This document shows positions 17,680-26,863 of a stretch of 64,000 nt of DNA, piece by piece. The position numbers and the translations under genes were made by a program. Every line of letters starts with the position of its first letter. The first letter of the stretch is position 1. Source of the DNA: Desulfosalsimonas propionicica (GTDB taxonomy: Bacteria > Desulfobacterota > Desulfobacteria > Desulfobacterales > Desulfosalsimonadaceae); the NCBI RefSeq assembly GCF_013761005.1, contig NZ_JACDUS010000014.1:1-64000 (forward strand). The letters run 5' to 3'. The notes under the pieces are model-generated. The model saw nothing but the letters and a program-made list of their open reading frames with translations, made no database searches and was not told the origin of the DNA.

Positions 17680-18247
17680 CTATTGCGTGTTTTGCAGGGG
17701 CGGCAGCACACTGGGGACCACGTTTAAGCGCCAGTACAGGTCCTCGCGGAAATTTCCCTGTCTGACCTCCTCAAACAGGCTGCGGTTGGTGGCGGCCACC
17801 ACGCGCACGTCAGCGCCGATGGGCATAGATCCGGTCCACGGTGAGCACCCCGAAAGTTTCCTTTTCAATGGCCACCGGGATACACAAAAATGAAATGCCG
17901 TTTTTCCGGGGCCGGGAATGGGTCTTGTTTAAAAATCCCGGGGCATCGCCGATGTTGGGGACAAACATGGGCTGGCCCGACTCGATGACCTTCCCCACGA
18001 TGCCCTCGCCGATGCGATACTTGCCCCGGCGGATCTCGGCCCGGCTTAAGCCGTAGGCGGCCACGATGCGGATTTCAGCATTTACCGGATCAAGCAGAAA
18101 CACGCATCCGCGCTGCATCTCAAGCTTTGATGCCAGAATTTCCATGGCCGCATACAGGTTCTGCTCCAGGTCAAAGGAGCTGGTCAGCACCCGGCTGACC
18201 TCCAGAATAGAGGCCAGTTCCTGATTTTTGCGCAACAATATCTTCAA
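17680..18247 (-). pseudogene. NifA-like sigma-54 activator, internally deleted
   Basis: The 5' part (18247 to about 17826) encodes a complete GAF domain typical of NifA-type activators: SFDLEQNLYAAMEILASKLE, RIGEGIVGKVIESGQP and [11 protein letters not shown]. The reading then jumps within a few bases and in another frame to the late AAA+ region, [20 protein letters not shown] and [10 protein letters not shown] (17826-17700), and stops after LPPLQNTQ. The whole Walker A, GAFTGA and Walker B portion, and the C-terminal Fis-type helix, are missing. It must be a dead gene produced by internal and 3' deletions. Confidence 0.78.
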
Positions 18248-18435
18248 GATGCTGCCACTTTCCTTTTTTACATTTATGAACGGTTTTGCTGAAAAACCCT
18301 CGCATCACTTTCCATACATGCAAAAAACATACCCGATTGACTCGAACGTGCCACCTTGATTATTGTGGCCCAAAAGCCCACAACAGCCACCTGATATCCA
18401 TTGCGGTCAGGACTCAGGAATTTCAGATCATTCTT

Positions 18436-19674
18436 TTATTCTGTCTCGGCCCACCTCATGATGGCAAATGAAAATAAGCTCAAAACAGCAAAGCCAGTCA
18501 TTAACGGCAATATAGTGCCATTATAGCACAGGCCGATAAATGCGCCGGGAGGCACGGCTATAAGCGTCGATAATGACCCGACCACGGCTGAAGCTGTCCC
18601 GGCTACCTGCCCAAGCGGCTTCATTGCAATGGCATTCAGGTTGCCGAATAAAATGCCAACACAGAAAAAGATGATCATAAAGAAGGCCATAAACATCCAT
18701 AATGGCGAAACACCGCCCATTGCGCAAATCACACCAACATAAACCATTGACAGCGTAAAAAGACCCACCATAGCCCGTTTCGTAAGGGTCCGCATGCCAT
18801 GGCGCATAACGATGCGGGAATTGAGAAGTGACGCACAGCCGAGGGACAACGATAGAATGGCAAAGAAAAGCGAAAACAAGCGCCCGACCCCATATACATC
18901 CTGAAAGATCTGCTGGGCGGAATTGAGGTAGCCGAAAAACGCTCCCATTACAAGGCCCGCCATGATTGTATAGCCCAGCGTCACTCGCGTACTGCAGACG
19001 AGGACAAATGCCCCGGCGATTTCCCGTAAAGAAAAAGCAATTCTATTGCGTGGCAGCAAGGTTTCCGGCTGTCGCCGCGCAAACCAGATCAAGGCGATGA
19101 GCATCAGTGCGAGAAGCGATGCGAAGATGGCTCGCCAACCGGCGACCAAGGCGATCCCCTGCCCAATAAGGGGGGCAAAAGCCGGTATGATAATGAAAAC
19201 TGACATGACGATCGACATCATCCTTGCCATGGCCCGGCCCTCGTACTGATCCCGGATCAGTGCGAGAACAACCGTGCGCGGCCCGGATATTCCGACCCCC
19301 TGCACGACCCGCCCGGCCAGCATGGTCGGTAATCCGACGCTGAAAAAACAAAGCAGGCAACCCGCCATGAAAATAAAAGCACTCAATGTCAGCACGGATT
19401 TGCGCCCCATGCTGTCTGACAGGGGACCGAAGACCAATTGTCCTGTTGCCAGACCGAATATCAGCGCCGGTATGATCAGCTGAATGTCATTGGCTTGCTG
19501 CACGTTTAGGTCCCTGGCGATTTCGGGAAACACCGGCAGCATGGTGTCGATCGACAACGCCGGCAGGGAGATCAAAAGCACCATCAACAGGATCGATTCG
19601 ACAAACCCGGTGCGGGGCATTTCTGTTCCAGCTTCCGGGGATTTAATACTTTCCGTCATTTTCCAACGCCGCAT
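18436..19674 (-). CDS. MFS multidrug exporter, Bcr/CflA family
   Basis: A ~410-residue inner-membrane major facilitator with 12 predicted helices. Landmarks are the first-helix LPALSIDTMLPVFPEIARDL segment, the loop 2-3 motif GPLSDSMGRKSVL, and the antiporter-type GRVVQGVGISGPRTVVLALIRD stretch that defines the Bcr/CflA drug-exporter group. It probably exports amphiphilic compounds with proton counterflow. The start could be 19674 or the ATG at 19659, as neither has a strong ribosome site. No linked regulator. It converges towards the NifA-like pseudogene region with 188 empty bases between. Confidence 0.85.
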   Translation of the reverse strand: MRRWKMTESIKSPEAGTEMPRTGFVESILLMVLLISLPALSIDTMLPVFPEIARDLNVQQANDIQLIIPALIFGLATGQLVFGPLSDSMGRKSVLTLSAFIFMAGCLLCFFSVGLPTMLAGRVVQGVGISGPRTVVLALIRDQYEGRAMARMMSIVMSVFIIIPAFAPLIGQGIALVAGWRAIFASLLALMLIALIWFARRQPETLLPRNRIAFSLREIAGAFVLVCSTRVTLGYTIMAGLVMGAFFGYLNSAQQIFQDVYGVGRLFSLFFAILSLSLGCASLLNSRIVMRHGMRTLTKRAMVGLFTLSMVYVGVICAMGGVSPLWMFMAFFMIIFFCVGILFGNLNAIAMKPLGQVAGTASAVVGSLSTLIAVPPGAFIGLCYNGTILPLMTGFAVLSLFSFAIMRWAETE

Positions 19675-19736
19675 ATCCCCGGCGTGCCCATCCTTCGGCC
19701 GCCGGCAAGTATAATTTTACAATTTATCAAATGAGT

Positions 19737-21323
19737 TCAAATGAGTTGCCCGGATATGGGCTGCCTGGATTCCGGGAACCGCAAATGATGGACAAAAATA
19801 TCCTGAAACTCGCTATCGCTTCCAAGATCAATGGTTTCAATTTTTGCTGCCATCCGGATGGATTGGTCTATGTAGCGTTTATCACAAAGTGCCATTACAG
19901 CGCCGGAACCGGCAGCATTTCCGACTGCTTCAATTTTATCGCGCTCGATTGCCGGTATCATTCCTATCCGGAGCAGATCCGACCTGTCGAGGTAGGACCC
20001 AAATGCTCCGGCGATAATGATTTTTACGGGTTTTTTCAAATCGGCCTTTCTCAGCAATAGGTCTATGCCACTGATCAAAGCGGACTTTCCCAGTTGCACC
20101 GACCGGATATCCTTCTGGCTGATGTAAACGGACGATTGGTCCTGATCGGGATTTGCCGGAATAACATCATATCTGTCCTTGCCGGAAACAAACCCGCCGG
20201 CCGGATTAATTATTTTTTTTTCAAACATTTGGGCCACTGCGCTGATCACACCGGCACCACAGAGGCCGGCGGGTTTTGCCTTCATTCCTTTTTCAGGCCC
20301 AATTACCGAAAAACCGGATACTTTCTGGTCCGCTCCGATGACAACGGCATTGACGGCACCGGCAATGGCCTGCATGCCACAGGACAAAGACGCCCCCTCG
20401 AACGCGGGACCAATAGCACAGGAGGCGGCATAAATCCGATTTTTGGTCTTGAGCATCAATTCACCGTTGGTGCCCAGATCAATCAGCAGCGTCCCGTCAG
20501 GCTGATTTTCAAAATCAACTGCCTGGGCGCCTGCAAGGATATCCCCACCGATAAAGCCCGACACCTGGGGAAGCGTATCTACATTCCCTTCTATTGTTTC
20601 AAACCCCAGCCGACCGGCAATAAAGGACGAGGCGTCTTTAAATTCCGGCTGATACGGCGGTATCCCAATGGGACGGGGATCTACCCCTGCGAGAATGTGC
20701 ACCATGGTAGGGTTGCCCACGCATACCATTTTGGAAACAAGGCCCAGTGCTTGCCTGCAACGGGAAAGGAGAGATCTCATCCCCCATTCAATGCTCCGGA
20801 TAACCAGCGCCTGAAGTCTTTCGAGATTTCCGGTTTCTTCACCGATAAAGGCAATGCGACTCATCGTGTCATCCCCGTAGAGGGCCTGCGGATTCTTCAT
20901 AGCCATGGAAGCAATGACTTCACGCTTTGCGGCATTGCACAGATAAATTGCAATGGTGGTGGTGCCCAGGTCGACAGCGATGCCGAAGGAATCGGCAGCG
21001 GACGCATTGTTTTCCCCTTTCGTGAATTCGGCAGGGGAAAAGACCGGGGCCTTGTCCATGGCACGGGATGAGAGCGTTGATGGGGCCGGAATTTCAATGG
21101 TCATGTCTTTTTCAATGGTATGCAGGCAAGCGTGGATCGTTTCCCTGGCACCGCCATCTGAAATTTTAAAAACCCGGCATTTTCCGCAACGACCATTGCC
21201 GCCACAGTCCGATCGTAAAAAAATCCCGTGATGCATCAAGCATTCAAGAAGCGAGAGGCCCTGAACTGCACGGATGTGCCTGCCTTGAGGCAAAATTCGG
21301 ATCAGATGATCGTTGCTATCCAT
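19737..21323 (-). CDS. RACo-type ATP-dependent corrinoid activation protein (2Fe-2S + ASKHA)
   Basis: A 528-residue protein. An N-terminal plant-type ferredoxin domain has cysteines C40, C46, C49 and C66 (SDCGGNGRCGKCRV and IHACLH), as in RACo/RamA-like reductive activators. The rest is an ASKHA ATPase (DUF4445): AVDLGTTTIAIYL, GFIGGDILAGA, LLIDLGTNGELML, GGAFGSYLDRSD. These enzymes use ATP to reduce inactive Co(II) corrinoid proteins back to Co(I). The ATG at 21323 has an AGGA site, so the longer frame is dropped. It is divergent from, and presumably serves, the corrinoid protein at 26864. A consensus sigma-54 promoter lies at 21431-21446. Confidence 0.9.
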   Translation of the reverse strand: MDSNDHLIRILPQGRHIRAVQGLSLLECLMHHGIFLRSDCGGNGRCGKCRVFKISDGGARETIHACLHTIEKDMTIEIPAPSTLSSRAMDKAPVFSPAEFTKGENNASAADSFGIAVDLGTTTIAIYLCNAAKREVIASMAMKNPQALYGDDTMSRIAFIGEETGNLERLQALVIRSIEWGMRSLLSRCRQALGLVSKMVCVGNPTMVHILAGVDPRPIGIPPYQPEFKDASSFIAGRLGFETIEGNVDTLPQVSGFIGGDILAGAQAVDFENQPDGTLLIDLGTNGELMLKTKNRIYAASCAIGPAFEGASLSCGMQAIAGAVNAVVIGADQKVSGFSVIGPEKGMKAKPAGLCGAGVISAVAQMFEKKIINPAGGFVSGKDRYDVIPANPDQDQSSVYISQKDIRSVQLGKSALISGIDLLLRKADLKKPVKIIIAGAFGSYLDRSDLLRIGMIPAIERDKIEAVGNAAGSGAVMALCDKRYIDQSIRMAAKIETIDLGSDSEFQDIFVHHLRFPESRQPISGQLI

Positions 21324-21430
21324 ATGCCTTCCTCTACTTTCCATCCACAAAAAGGAGGATGTGGTGATTTGTACGGTGCTGCCTGGACCCTCAGGTACTG
21401 ATCGCCGCCCATCATATTCCAGCCTGAGAA

Positions 21431-21446
21431 GCAAATTGGGTGCCAT
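21431..21446 (-). promoter_or_regulatory. Sigma-54 (-24/-12) promoter for the RACo-type gene
   Basis: On the minus strand TGGCAC-N5-TTGC is perfect, with exactly 10 bases between the GG and GC doublets. Transcription would start near 21419, giving a leader of about 95 bases to the ATG at 21323. Confidence 0.85.
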
Positions 21447-21531
21447 TTCTTAAGCTTTGCGTTCAGGCCCTGCCCAACCCACGTCCTGGCATGGGCCGGG
21501 CCAAACCACTTACGCCCATGCATTACGAGGA

Positions 21532-21565
21532 GATATAATTTTACGATATTTCGTAAAATTATATC
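21532..21565. promoter_or_regulatory. Palindromic enhancer (candidate activator-binding site)
   Basis: GATATAATTTTACGA and its exact complement TCGTAAAATTATATC are separated by 4 bases. The centre lies about 103 bases upstream of the RACo -24 element and about 84 bases upstream of the transporter -24 element, ideal for a shared sigma-54 upstream activating site. A weaker related half-site (ATACGATATAAC) is at 21583-21594. Confidence 0.7.
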
Positions 21566-21631
21566 GTTCTACTTTTTTTGCTATACGATATAACATACCG
21601 AAATATTAAATTATTATACATCCTATCGAAG

Positions 21632-21647
21632 TGGCATGCCTTTTGCG
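21632..21647 (+). promoter_or_regulatory. Sigma-54 (-24/-12) promoter for the methyltransferase operon
   Basis: TGGCAT-N5-TTGCG, with exactly 10 bases between GG and GC. Expected transcription start is near 21658, about 87 bases before the symporter ATG at 21745. It points away from the RACo promoter, and both flank the palindrome at 21532-21565. Confidence 0.8.
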
Positions 21648-21744
21648 ATTCTGCAGAATAATGTTTTCGAAGCAGAACAGGTTTTTTATAAGAAGTTCCC
21701 ACAATCAAGTGAGTCTTTGACGCAAAAAGGTGGAGGAACATTGA

Positions 21745-23169
21745 ATGGAACAGAACAAGAAAGGCCTTAGAAGGTCCATAATCAATCTCTACGGGTTGCC
21801 TTCATTTGGATTTCAACTCTTTGTGAACATGGAAGTATTTTTCTTTGCGGCATTTCTGACCGACTATGCAAAGATCCCCGTAGCCATTGCCGGCACCGTG
21901 CTCATGGTCACCAGCATCTTTGATATTGCCTGGGTGCCTACGGCCGGTGTGATCCTCGAAAAAAGCAGCATGCGCTGGGGCCGGTACCGCTCCTGGCTCC
22001 TGATCGGCCCGCCGCTGGCTTCTTTTTTCTTTGTTCTTCAGTTTTTTAAAATCGGTGATCCCGTCACGAACGCCATTCTGATTTCCATCGGCTTTATTGT
22101 TTCCCATCTGATCTGGAACATCTTTTATGCCGCCCATATCGCCATGAACAACTCCATGACCATGGTACGTGAAGACCGGATCTCAATGGCTTCCAACCGG
22201 GGAATGTTCAATGCCCTTGGTGCAATCGGCTTTTCCCTGCTTGGCGCAAAGTCCATTCAGGTGCTGGGAGGAGGAGAAAATCCGGCTTTGGGAAGCACCC
22301 TGACGGTGATCATTTCGGCCATCCTGATGATTCTTTGCTACTGGACACTCTTTGTCATGACAAAAGAGTATGCCTACCACCCCCCGGCTTCCGGGGAAGC
22401 GGCGGAGAAAGATAAAATGAGCATCGGTGAAATGCTCAAACAGATCGTTCTGAACCCTCCCCTGATCGGTTTGATGCTGGCGGAACTCGGCCGCTATCTG
22501 GGCCGGTTCGTCATCTTCGGCATGGCGTTTTACTACTTCAAATACGTGCTCAGCAATCTGGCTGTGATCTCCATCTTTTTTACCGGTCTTAACATCGTCT
22601 GTTTTTTCGGTGCAATTGCCACGGCCCCTCTGGCCAAAAAATTCGGGGAACGAAACATCTATATTCTCTCACTGGCCCTTTTTATAACCGGGTTGTTGGC
22701 CGTATGGGCCCTGCCGATGAATTACGTCTCCTTTATGATCGTGATGTTTGTCGCCTACCTCGGCTACGGTATGCCCGATGCCCTGGGCGTTGCCATGTAT
22801 TCAGCCACAGTCGATTACGGGGAATGGAAAACAGGTAAAAACGCCCGTGGATTCATCATGTCCCTGATCAGCTTCCCTATCAAAACCGCCATATTTGTCA
22901 GAAGCGTTGTGATTACCGTTGTACTGGCATCTGCCGGGTACGTGGTGGACATGGCGCCAACACCGGAACTGATTTCCGGCATCAAAACCGGAATCGCGCT
23001 GGTGCCTGCCCTGTTTATCGGTGCCGGCTTGTTGATTATTCTGCTGCTTTACCGGATCACGCCGGAAAAACAGGAACAAATGCAAAACGAAATTGCAATG
23101 CGGGCAACGCCTTACACCACCGGCAGTGCTCAGTCCCCGGAAGGCATGAAAGACGCGCTTAAATCGTGA
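21745..23169 (+). CDS. GPH-type cation symporter (MelB-like MFS)
   Basis: A 474-residue 12-helix inner-membrane symporter of the glycoside-pentoside-hexuronide:cation (GPH/MelB) group. The N-terminal half carries FAAFLTDYAKIPVAIAGTVL and the conserved loop MRWGRYRSWLLIGPP (R/K-x-G-R/K-(Y/F)-R-P/S-W). The C-terminal half holds the DYGEWKTGKNARGFIMSL motif of the family. The start has a GGAGG ribosome site. It is the first gene behind the sigma-54 promoter. Placement in a methyltransferase operon implies it imports the methylated substrate or a co-substrate, whereas most GPH members carry sugars. Substrate inferred only from context. Confidence 0.83.
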   Translation: MEQNKKGLRRSIINLYGLPSFGFQLFVNMEVFFFAAFLTDYAKIPVAIAGTVLMVTSIFDIAWVPTAGVILEKSSMRWGRYRSWLLIGPPLASFFFVLQFFKIGDPVTNAILISIGFIVSHLIWNIFYAAHIAMNNSMTMVREDRISMASNRGMFNALGAIGFSLLGAKSIQVLGGGENPALGSTLTVIISAILMILCYWTLFVMTKEYAYHPPASGEAAEKDKMSIGEMLKQIVLNPPLIGLMLAELGRYLGRFVIFGMAFYYFKYVLSNLAVISIFFTGLNIVCFFGAIATAPLAKKFGERNIYILSLALFITGLLAVWALPMNYVSFMIVMFVAYLGYGMPDALGVAMYSATVDYGEWKTGKNARGFIMSLISFPIKTAIFVRSVVITVVLASAGYVVDMAPTPELISGIKTGIALVPALFIGAGLLIILLLYRITPEKQEQMQNEIAMRATPYTTGSAQSPEGMKDALKS

Positions 23170-23290
23170 TGTTTCCGGAAAAAAGCAGAGGCTTTTGGAT
23201 ACATAGTCCTCTTGCAGGGACCCATTTTAAAAATAGCGCCTTGCAATGGGAGGACACAGTCAATCAACCCAATAACATCAAGGAGTCAAA

Positions 23291-24535
23291 ATGAATTTAT
23301 TCAAAATCCGTTATTCTTCAAATTCCTGGTTCCTTTTAGCCGCGCTCATCGCTTTATTACTCGTCCTATTGCCATGCTTTGTGCCCGAAAAAGCATCTGC
23401 CTTCAGCCTGGAAGTCAAAAATACGCAGGTGACGCTGGGTGGGTACGCAAAACTTCTGGGCAACTATGACATCAACGGGACACTGAACAACAACAGGGAC
23501 CACCCAACGGACGGCGATATTATCAATGCCTACGATACGCCTCTGGACGGCACGTACTATGCCGACAAGGAAGATTTCAGCATGACCGCCAGGGAAAGCC
23601 GGCTTTATCTGAAAACAGTGACCCCGAGCGATATCGGTCAGATCACCGCCTACGTGGAAGGAGATTTCAATGGAGATGTCGGCGGCTCCGGCACCTGGTC
23701 CAACAGCAGAGCATTTAGATTGCGGCACGCATACGGAAAGGCAACCTTTGGAAATAACAGCATTCTGGCTGGCCAGTGTTGGACAACTTTCATGGACTTT
23801 GCGGCTGCCGTCCCTGTAATGGATCTTTCCGGCGACCCCGGCCAACCCTTTGTTCGGCAGCCCCAGGTGCGGTTTACGCACAGTTTTGACAAAGGTCATT
23901 ACCTGGCCCTGGCCATTGAAAACCCGGACCGCGGGTTAACGGCAAACGGCAACGGTCCGCTCATTGCCAACCCGGGCAATTCAAATGAAACCCTGCCGGA
24001 TGTCATTGTCAAGTATTTCTGGAGCATCAAGAATTTTCATCTTTCCCCCAAGCTGCTGATCCGGCGTTTTGAATTAAATGATGAAAGCACGGTGGCTTAC
24101 GGCGCCTCTCTGACCTCGCACATCGAGTTCGGAAAAGGCCACAAAATCTATCTCGGACTGACTTACGGAGATGGTGTCGGCCGGTACGGGGGGCTGGGGC
24201 TCAACGGCGGCGCCGGACTAACCGCCAGCGGTGAGATTGAAACCGTCGAATTTAGCAGTATCAACGCGGGTGTGACGATTAATTTGCGGCACGACCTGGC
24301 CTGGACGGTGGGGTGCGGATTTTCGAAAAATGATGACAAGGCCTACACTGGCTCGGACGCGGTTCTCACCGCCAATGCCAACAAGGAAGCATTTGGCTGG
24401 CACACCAACCTGAAATGGAAAATCACCCCGACCATTGAATACGCCGCCGGCGTCATCGGAATGTCTCAGGAAGTCATGGACGGTCGCGACGGAGATATGT
24501 ATCGCGTTCAGAATTACATAAAATACACTTTTTAA
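23291..24535 (+). CDS. DcaP-like outer-membrane porin
   Basis: A 414-residue exported protein. An N-terminal signal (hydrophobic residues ~15-36, cleaved after ...ASAF) precedes a beta-rich sequence with many alternating aromatic and glycine strands (VTLGGYAKLLGNYDIN, RLYLKTVTPSDIGQITAYVE, AYGKATFGNNSILAGQCWTTFMD). It ends in ...QNYIKYTF, a terminal Phe typical of outer-membrane barrels. The pattern matches DcaP-type trimeric porins for dicarboxylates and aromatic acids. The ribosome site AAGGAG is clear. It is the second gene of the sigma-54 operon and would give substrates passage through the outer membrane to the two MFS symporters. Confidence 0.82.
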   Translation: MNLFKIRYSSNSWFLLAALIALLLVLLPCFVPEKASAFSLEVKNTQVTLGGYAKLLGNYDINGTLNNNRDHPTDGDIINAYDTPLDGTYYADKEDFSMTARESRLYLKTVTPSDIGQITAYVEGDFNGDVGGSGTWSNSRAFRLRHAYGKATFGNNSILAGQCWTTFMDFAAAVPVMDLSGDPGQPFVRQPQVRFTHSFDKGHYLALAIENPDRGLTANGNGPLIANPGNSNETLPDVIVKYFWSIKNFHLSPKLLIRRFELNDESTVAYGASLTSHIEFGKGHKIYLGLTYGDGVGRYGGLGLNGGAGLTASGEIETVEFSSINAGVTINLRHDLAWTVGCGFSKNDDKAYTGSDAVLTANANKEAFGWHTNLKWKITPTIEYAAGVIGMSQEVMDGRDGDMYRVQNYIKYTF

Positions 24536-24560
24536 GTATCGCCAACAATACGTATCAAAT

Positions 24561-24590
24561 GCCGCCGGGGGCGTCCTGCCCCCCGGCGGC
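24561..24590 (+). promoter_or_regulatory. GC-rich intercistronic stem-loop
   Basis: GCCGCCGGGGG (24561-24571) pairs with CCCCCGGCGGC (24580-24590) between the porin and the next transporter. No T-run follows. It may partly end or protect the abundant porin message, so porin would exceed the downstream enzymes. Confidence 0.5.
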
Positions 24591-24640
24591 CGGGACGGAT
24601 ATGCAAAGAAAACGATTTAGCCTTTAATGGAAGAACACAT

Positions 24641-25963
24641 ATGAATGATCCCAGGCATTATCTCGACAATGAAAAAATGAGCCGTCTTCAGATCACTGTG
24701 GTCGCCATCACGATCATGCTCAATGCCATTGACGGGTTCGACGTCTTGTCCATCAGTTTTGCCGCACCGGGTATTGCCAATGAGTGGGGCATTCCCCGGG
24801 CTAGTTTGGGTGTTGTCATGGCTATGGAACTGATCGGTATGGCCATTGGCTCCTTTTTCCTCGGCGGGGTGGCCGACAAGTTCGGCAGGCGGCCCACAGT
24901 TCTGGGCTGCCTGATTACCATGTCCGCAGGGATGTTCCTGGTGACCACTGCCACCAGTGCCATACAATTGTCTGTCTGGCGGATCATGGTGGGCCTTGGT
25001 ATCGGCGGCATTCTGTCTTGTGTCAATGCGGTGGTGGCGGAATTTTCCAATATACAACGTCGGGGGATGTGCATTTCATTGATGGTCATCGGCTACCCTT
25101 TAGGCGGCACTTTCGGGGGCATGATCGCCTCCCACCTGCTCCAGGCCCACGACTGGCGGGCCATATTCTACTTCGGTGCTGCGGTAACCGGTATCCTGGT
25201 GCCTGTAGTATACTTCCTCGTGCCCGAATCCGTGCACTGGCTGGTGAATAAGCGGCCCAAGGGGGCATTGGAAAAGATCAATGCCGGACTGGCAAGAATG
25301 AAGTTCCCGGCCATTGAAAAACTGCCCGAAAGACAGGAGACGGAGAGGAAAAAGCCCCTTTCCAGCATTTTCTCCCGGTCCATTTTTCCGGTGACCCTGA
25401 TTCTGACCATGGCCTATTTTCTGCATATCACCACCTTTTACTTCATTCTCAAGTGGTCTCCCAAGGTTGTGGCCGACATGGGGTTTTCTCCTGCCCTTGC
25501 CGGCGGTGTACTGGTTTGGGCCAGTATGGGCGGAGCCCTTGGCGGGGCAGCTTTCGGGTGGCTGACCACACGGATCTCATTGAAAAAGCTAACCGTGCTG
25601 ATCATGGTGCTCACATCAGTATTTGTGTCTGTATTCGGCCGGACCGGCGCGGATCTTTCCCAGATCAAGCTGTTGGCAGCGTTTGCGGGTTTTTTCGCAA
25701 ATGCCGGCATTTCCGGTCTTTATTCGCTCCTTGCCGTTGCCTTCCCTACGGATGTCAGGGCCACAGGCACCGGGTTTGTCATCGGCGTTGGACGGGCCGG
25801 CGCGGTGCTCTCGCCTATCCTGGCCGGCGTTTTTTTACAATTCGGAGCGAAACTTCCCAGCGTTGCCCTGGCGATGAGCCTGGGATCCTTGCTGGCCGCC
25901 CTGCTGATCTTTTTTCCAAAGACGCTTTCGGCCAACCATGAGGCTGCCGGCAAAACGGTATGA
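24641..25963 (+). CDS. MFS aromatic acid:H+ symporter (AAHS-like)
   Basis: A 440-residue 12-helix MFS permease. Family marks are the DGFDVLSISFAAPGIANEWG segment in helix 1 (the D-G-(Y/F)-D motif of aromatic acid:H+ symporters such as PcaK and VanK) and the GGVADKFGRRPTVLG loop 2-3 motif. The helix 4-5 region IMVGLGIGGILSCVNAVVAEFSN and the loop 8-9 repeat of the motif (GWLTTRISLKKL) also fit. It is in an operon with a URO-D methyltransferase, which points to uptake of a methoxylated aromatic acid such as vanillate or syringate. That substrate is inference from family and context. Confidence 0.85.
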   Translation: MNDPRHYLDNEKMSRLQITVVAITIMLNAIDGFDVLSISFAAPGIANEWGIPRASLGVVMAMELIGMAIGSFFLGGVADKFGRRPTVLGCLITMSAGMFLVTTATSAIQLSVWRIMVGLGIGGILSCVNAVVAEFSNIQRRGMCISLMVIGYPLGGTFGGMIASHLLQAHDWRAIFYFGAAVTGILVPVVYFLVPESVHWLVNKRPKGALEKINAGLARMKFPAIEKLPERQETERKKPLSSIFSRSIFPVTLILTMAYFLHITTFYFILKWSPKVVADMGFSPALAGGVLVWASMGGALGGAAFGWLTTRISLKKLTVLIMVLTSVFVSVFGRTGADLSQIKLLAAFAGFFANAGISGLYSLLAVAFPTDVRATGTGFVIGVGRAGAVLSPILAGVFLQFGAKLPSVALAMSLGSLLAALLIFFPKTLSANHEAAGKTV

Positions 25964-26023
25964 TTTCCTGCATGTTGAAGGCCTGTTCATCCAATTCATT
26001 ATACCCGGGAGGCAAATTTAAAA

Positions 26024-26827
26024 GTGATTATTATCGGAGAAAAAATAAACGGGGCGATTCCTTCTGTTTCAGAGGCAATCGCGAACAAAGACGGCGATTT
26101 TATAAAGGACCTGGCCAGAAAGCAGGCCGATGCCGGGGCTCATTTCATTGATGTCTGCGCATCCACCGAGGTGGCTGTGGAGCTTGAAACCATGAAGTGG
26201 CTGATCGACCTGGTTCAGGAGGCAACGGAGGTCCCCATTGCCGTGGACAGTCCCAGCGCGCAGATCTGTGCTGAATCCATCCAGCTGTGCAACAAGCCCG
26301 GCCTGGTCAACTCCGTGTCCATGGAAGGCGATAAAATCGAGGTCATCTTTCCTGAAATCGCCGGGACCGAATGGGAAGTTGTCGCTCTTTTAAGCGATGA
26401 CGAAGGCATCCCCCAAACCGAAGAACGGCGCATGCAGGTGTTTGCCGACATCATGGAAAAAGCGGAAAAATACGGCATCGATCCCTCGCGCCTTCACGTC
26501 GATCCCCTTGTAGAGATGCTGTGCACATCCGAGGACGGTATCAACACGGTGCTGCAAGTCATAAGAAACATGAAAGCACAATACCCGTCCATTCACGTTA
26601 CAGGCGGTGCGAGCAATATCTCGTTTAACCTGCCAGCCAGAAAATTTGTCAACCAGGCATTTCTTGTCCTTGCCATGGGAGCCGGTATGGACAGCGCTAT
26701 TATTAACCCGCTGCACAAACACATGATGGGACTGATCTATGCCACGGAAGCCCTGAAAGGCAATGACGAGTACTGCATTGAATACATCAATGCCTACAGG
26801 GAAAGGTTTTTCGGGCCTGTAAAATAG
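26024..26827 (+). CDS. Methylcorrinoid:tetrahydrofolate methyltransferase (MtvA/AcsE-like)
   Basis: A 267-residue cytoplasmic TIM-barrel protein with a pterin-binding domain. It should move the methyl group from the methylated corrinoid protein to tetrahydrofolate. Seen: IGEKINGAIPSV at the start, AGAHFIDVCAS (~residues 43-53), VAVDSPSAQ (~72-80) and TGGASNISFNLPARKF near residues 197-212, plus AMGAGMDSAIINPLH. The start is GTG with GGAGG 11 bases upstream. The length is that of AcsE/MtvA proteins, without the extra domains of MetH. Its neighbours downstream are the corrinoid protein and the substrate methyltransferase, the same trio as mtvABC/odmABC in acetogens. Confidence 0.9.
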   Translation: MIIIGEKINGAIPSVSEAIANKDGDFIKDLARKQADAGAHFIDVCASTEVAVELETMKWLIDLVQEATEVPIAVDSPSAQICAESIQLCNKPGLVNSVSMEGDKIEVIFPEIAGTEWEVVALLSDDEGIPQTEERRMQVFADIMEKAEKYGIDPSRLHVDPLVEMLCTSEDGINTVLQVIRNMKAQYPSIHVTGGASNISFNLPARKFVNQAFLVLAMGAGMDSAIINPLHKHMMGLIYATEALKGNDEYCIEYINAYRERFFGPVK

Positions 26828-26863
26828 GTAATGATCAATTAATGGATAGAAAGGATACAAACC

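Noticed and set aside
17527-17690. Minus-strand phrase [20 protein letters not shown] as a gene remnant
   Set aside because: It is coding-like and open into the amidotransferase region, but I cannot assign it to a family, so I do not annotate it.
20094-21071. 325-codon plus-strand frame
   Set aside because: Antisense to the RACo-type gene, which has intact Fe-S and ASKHA motifs.
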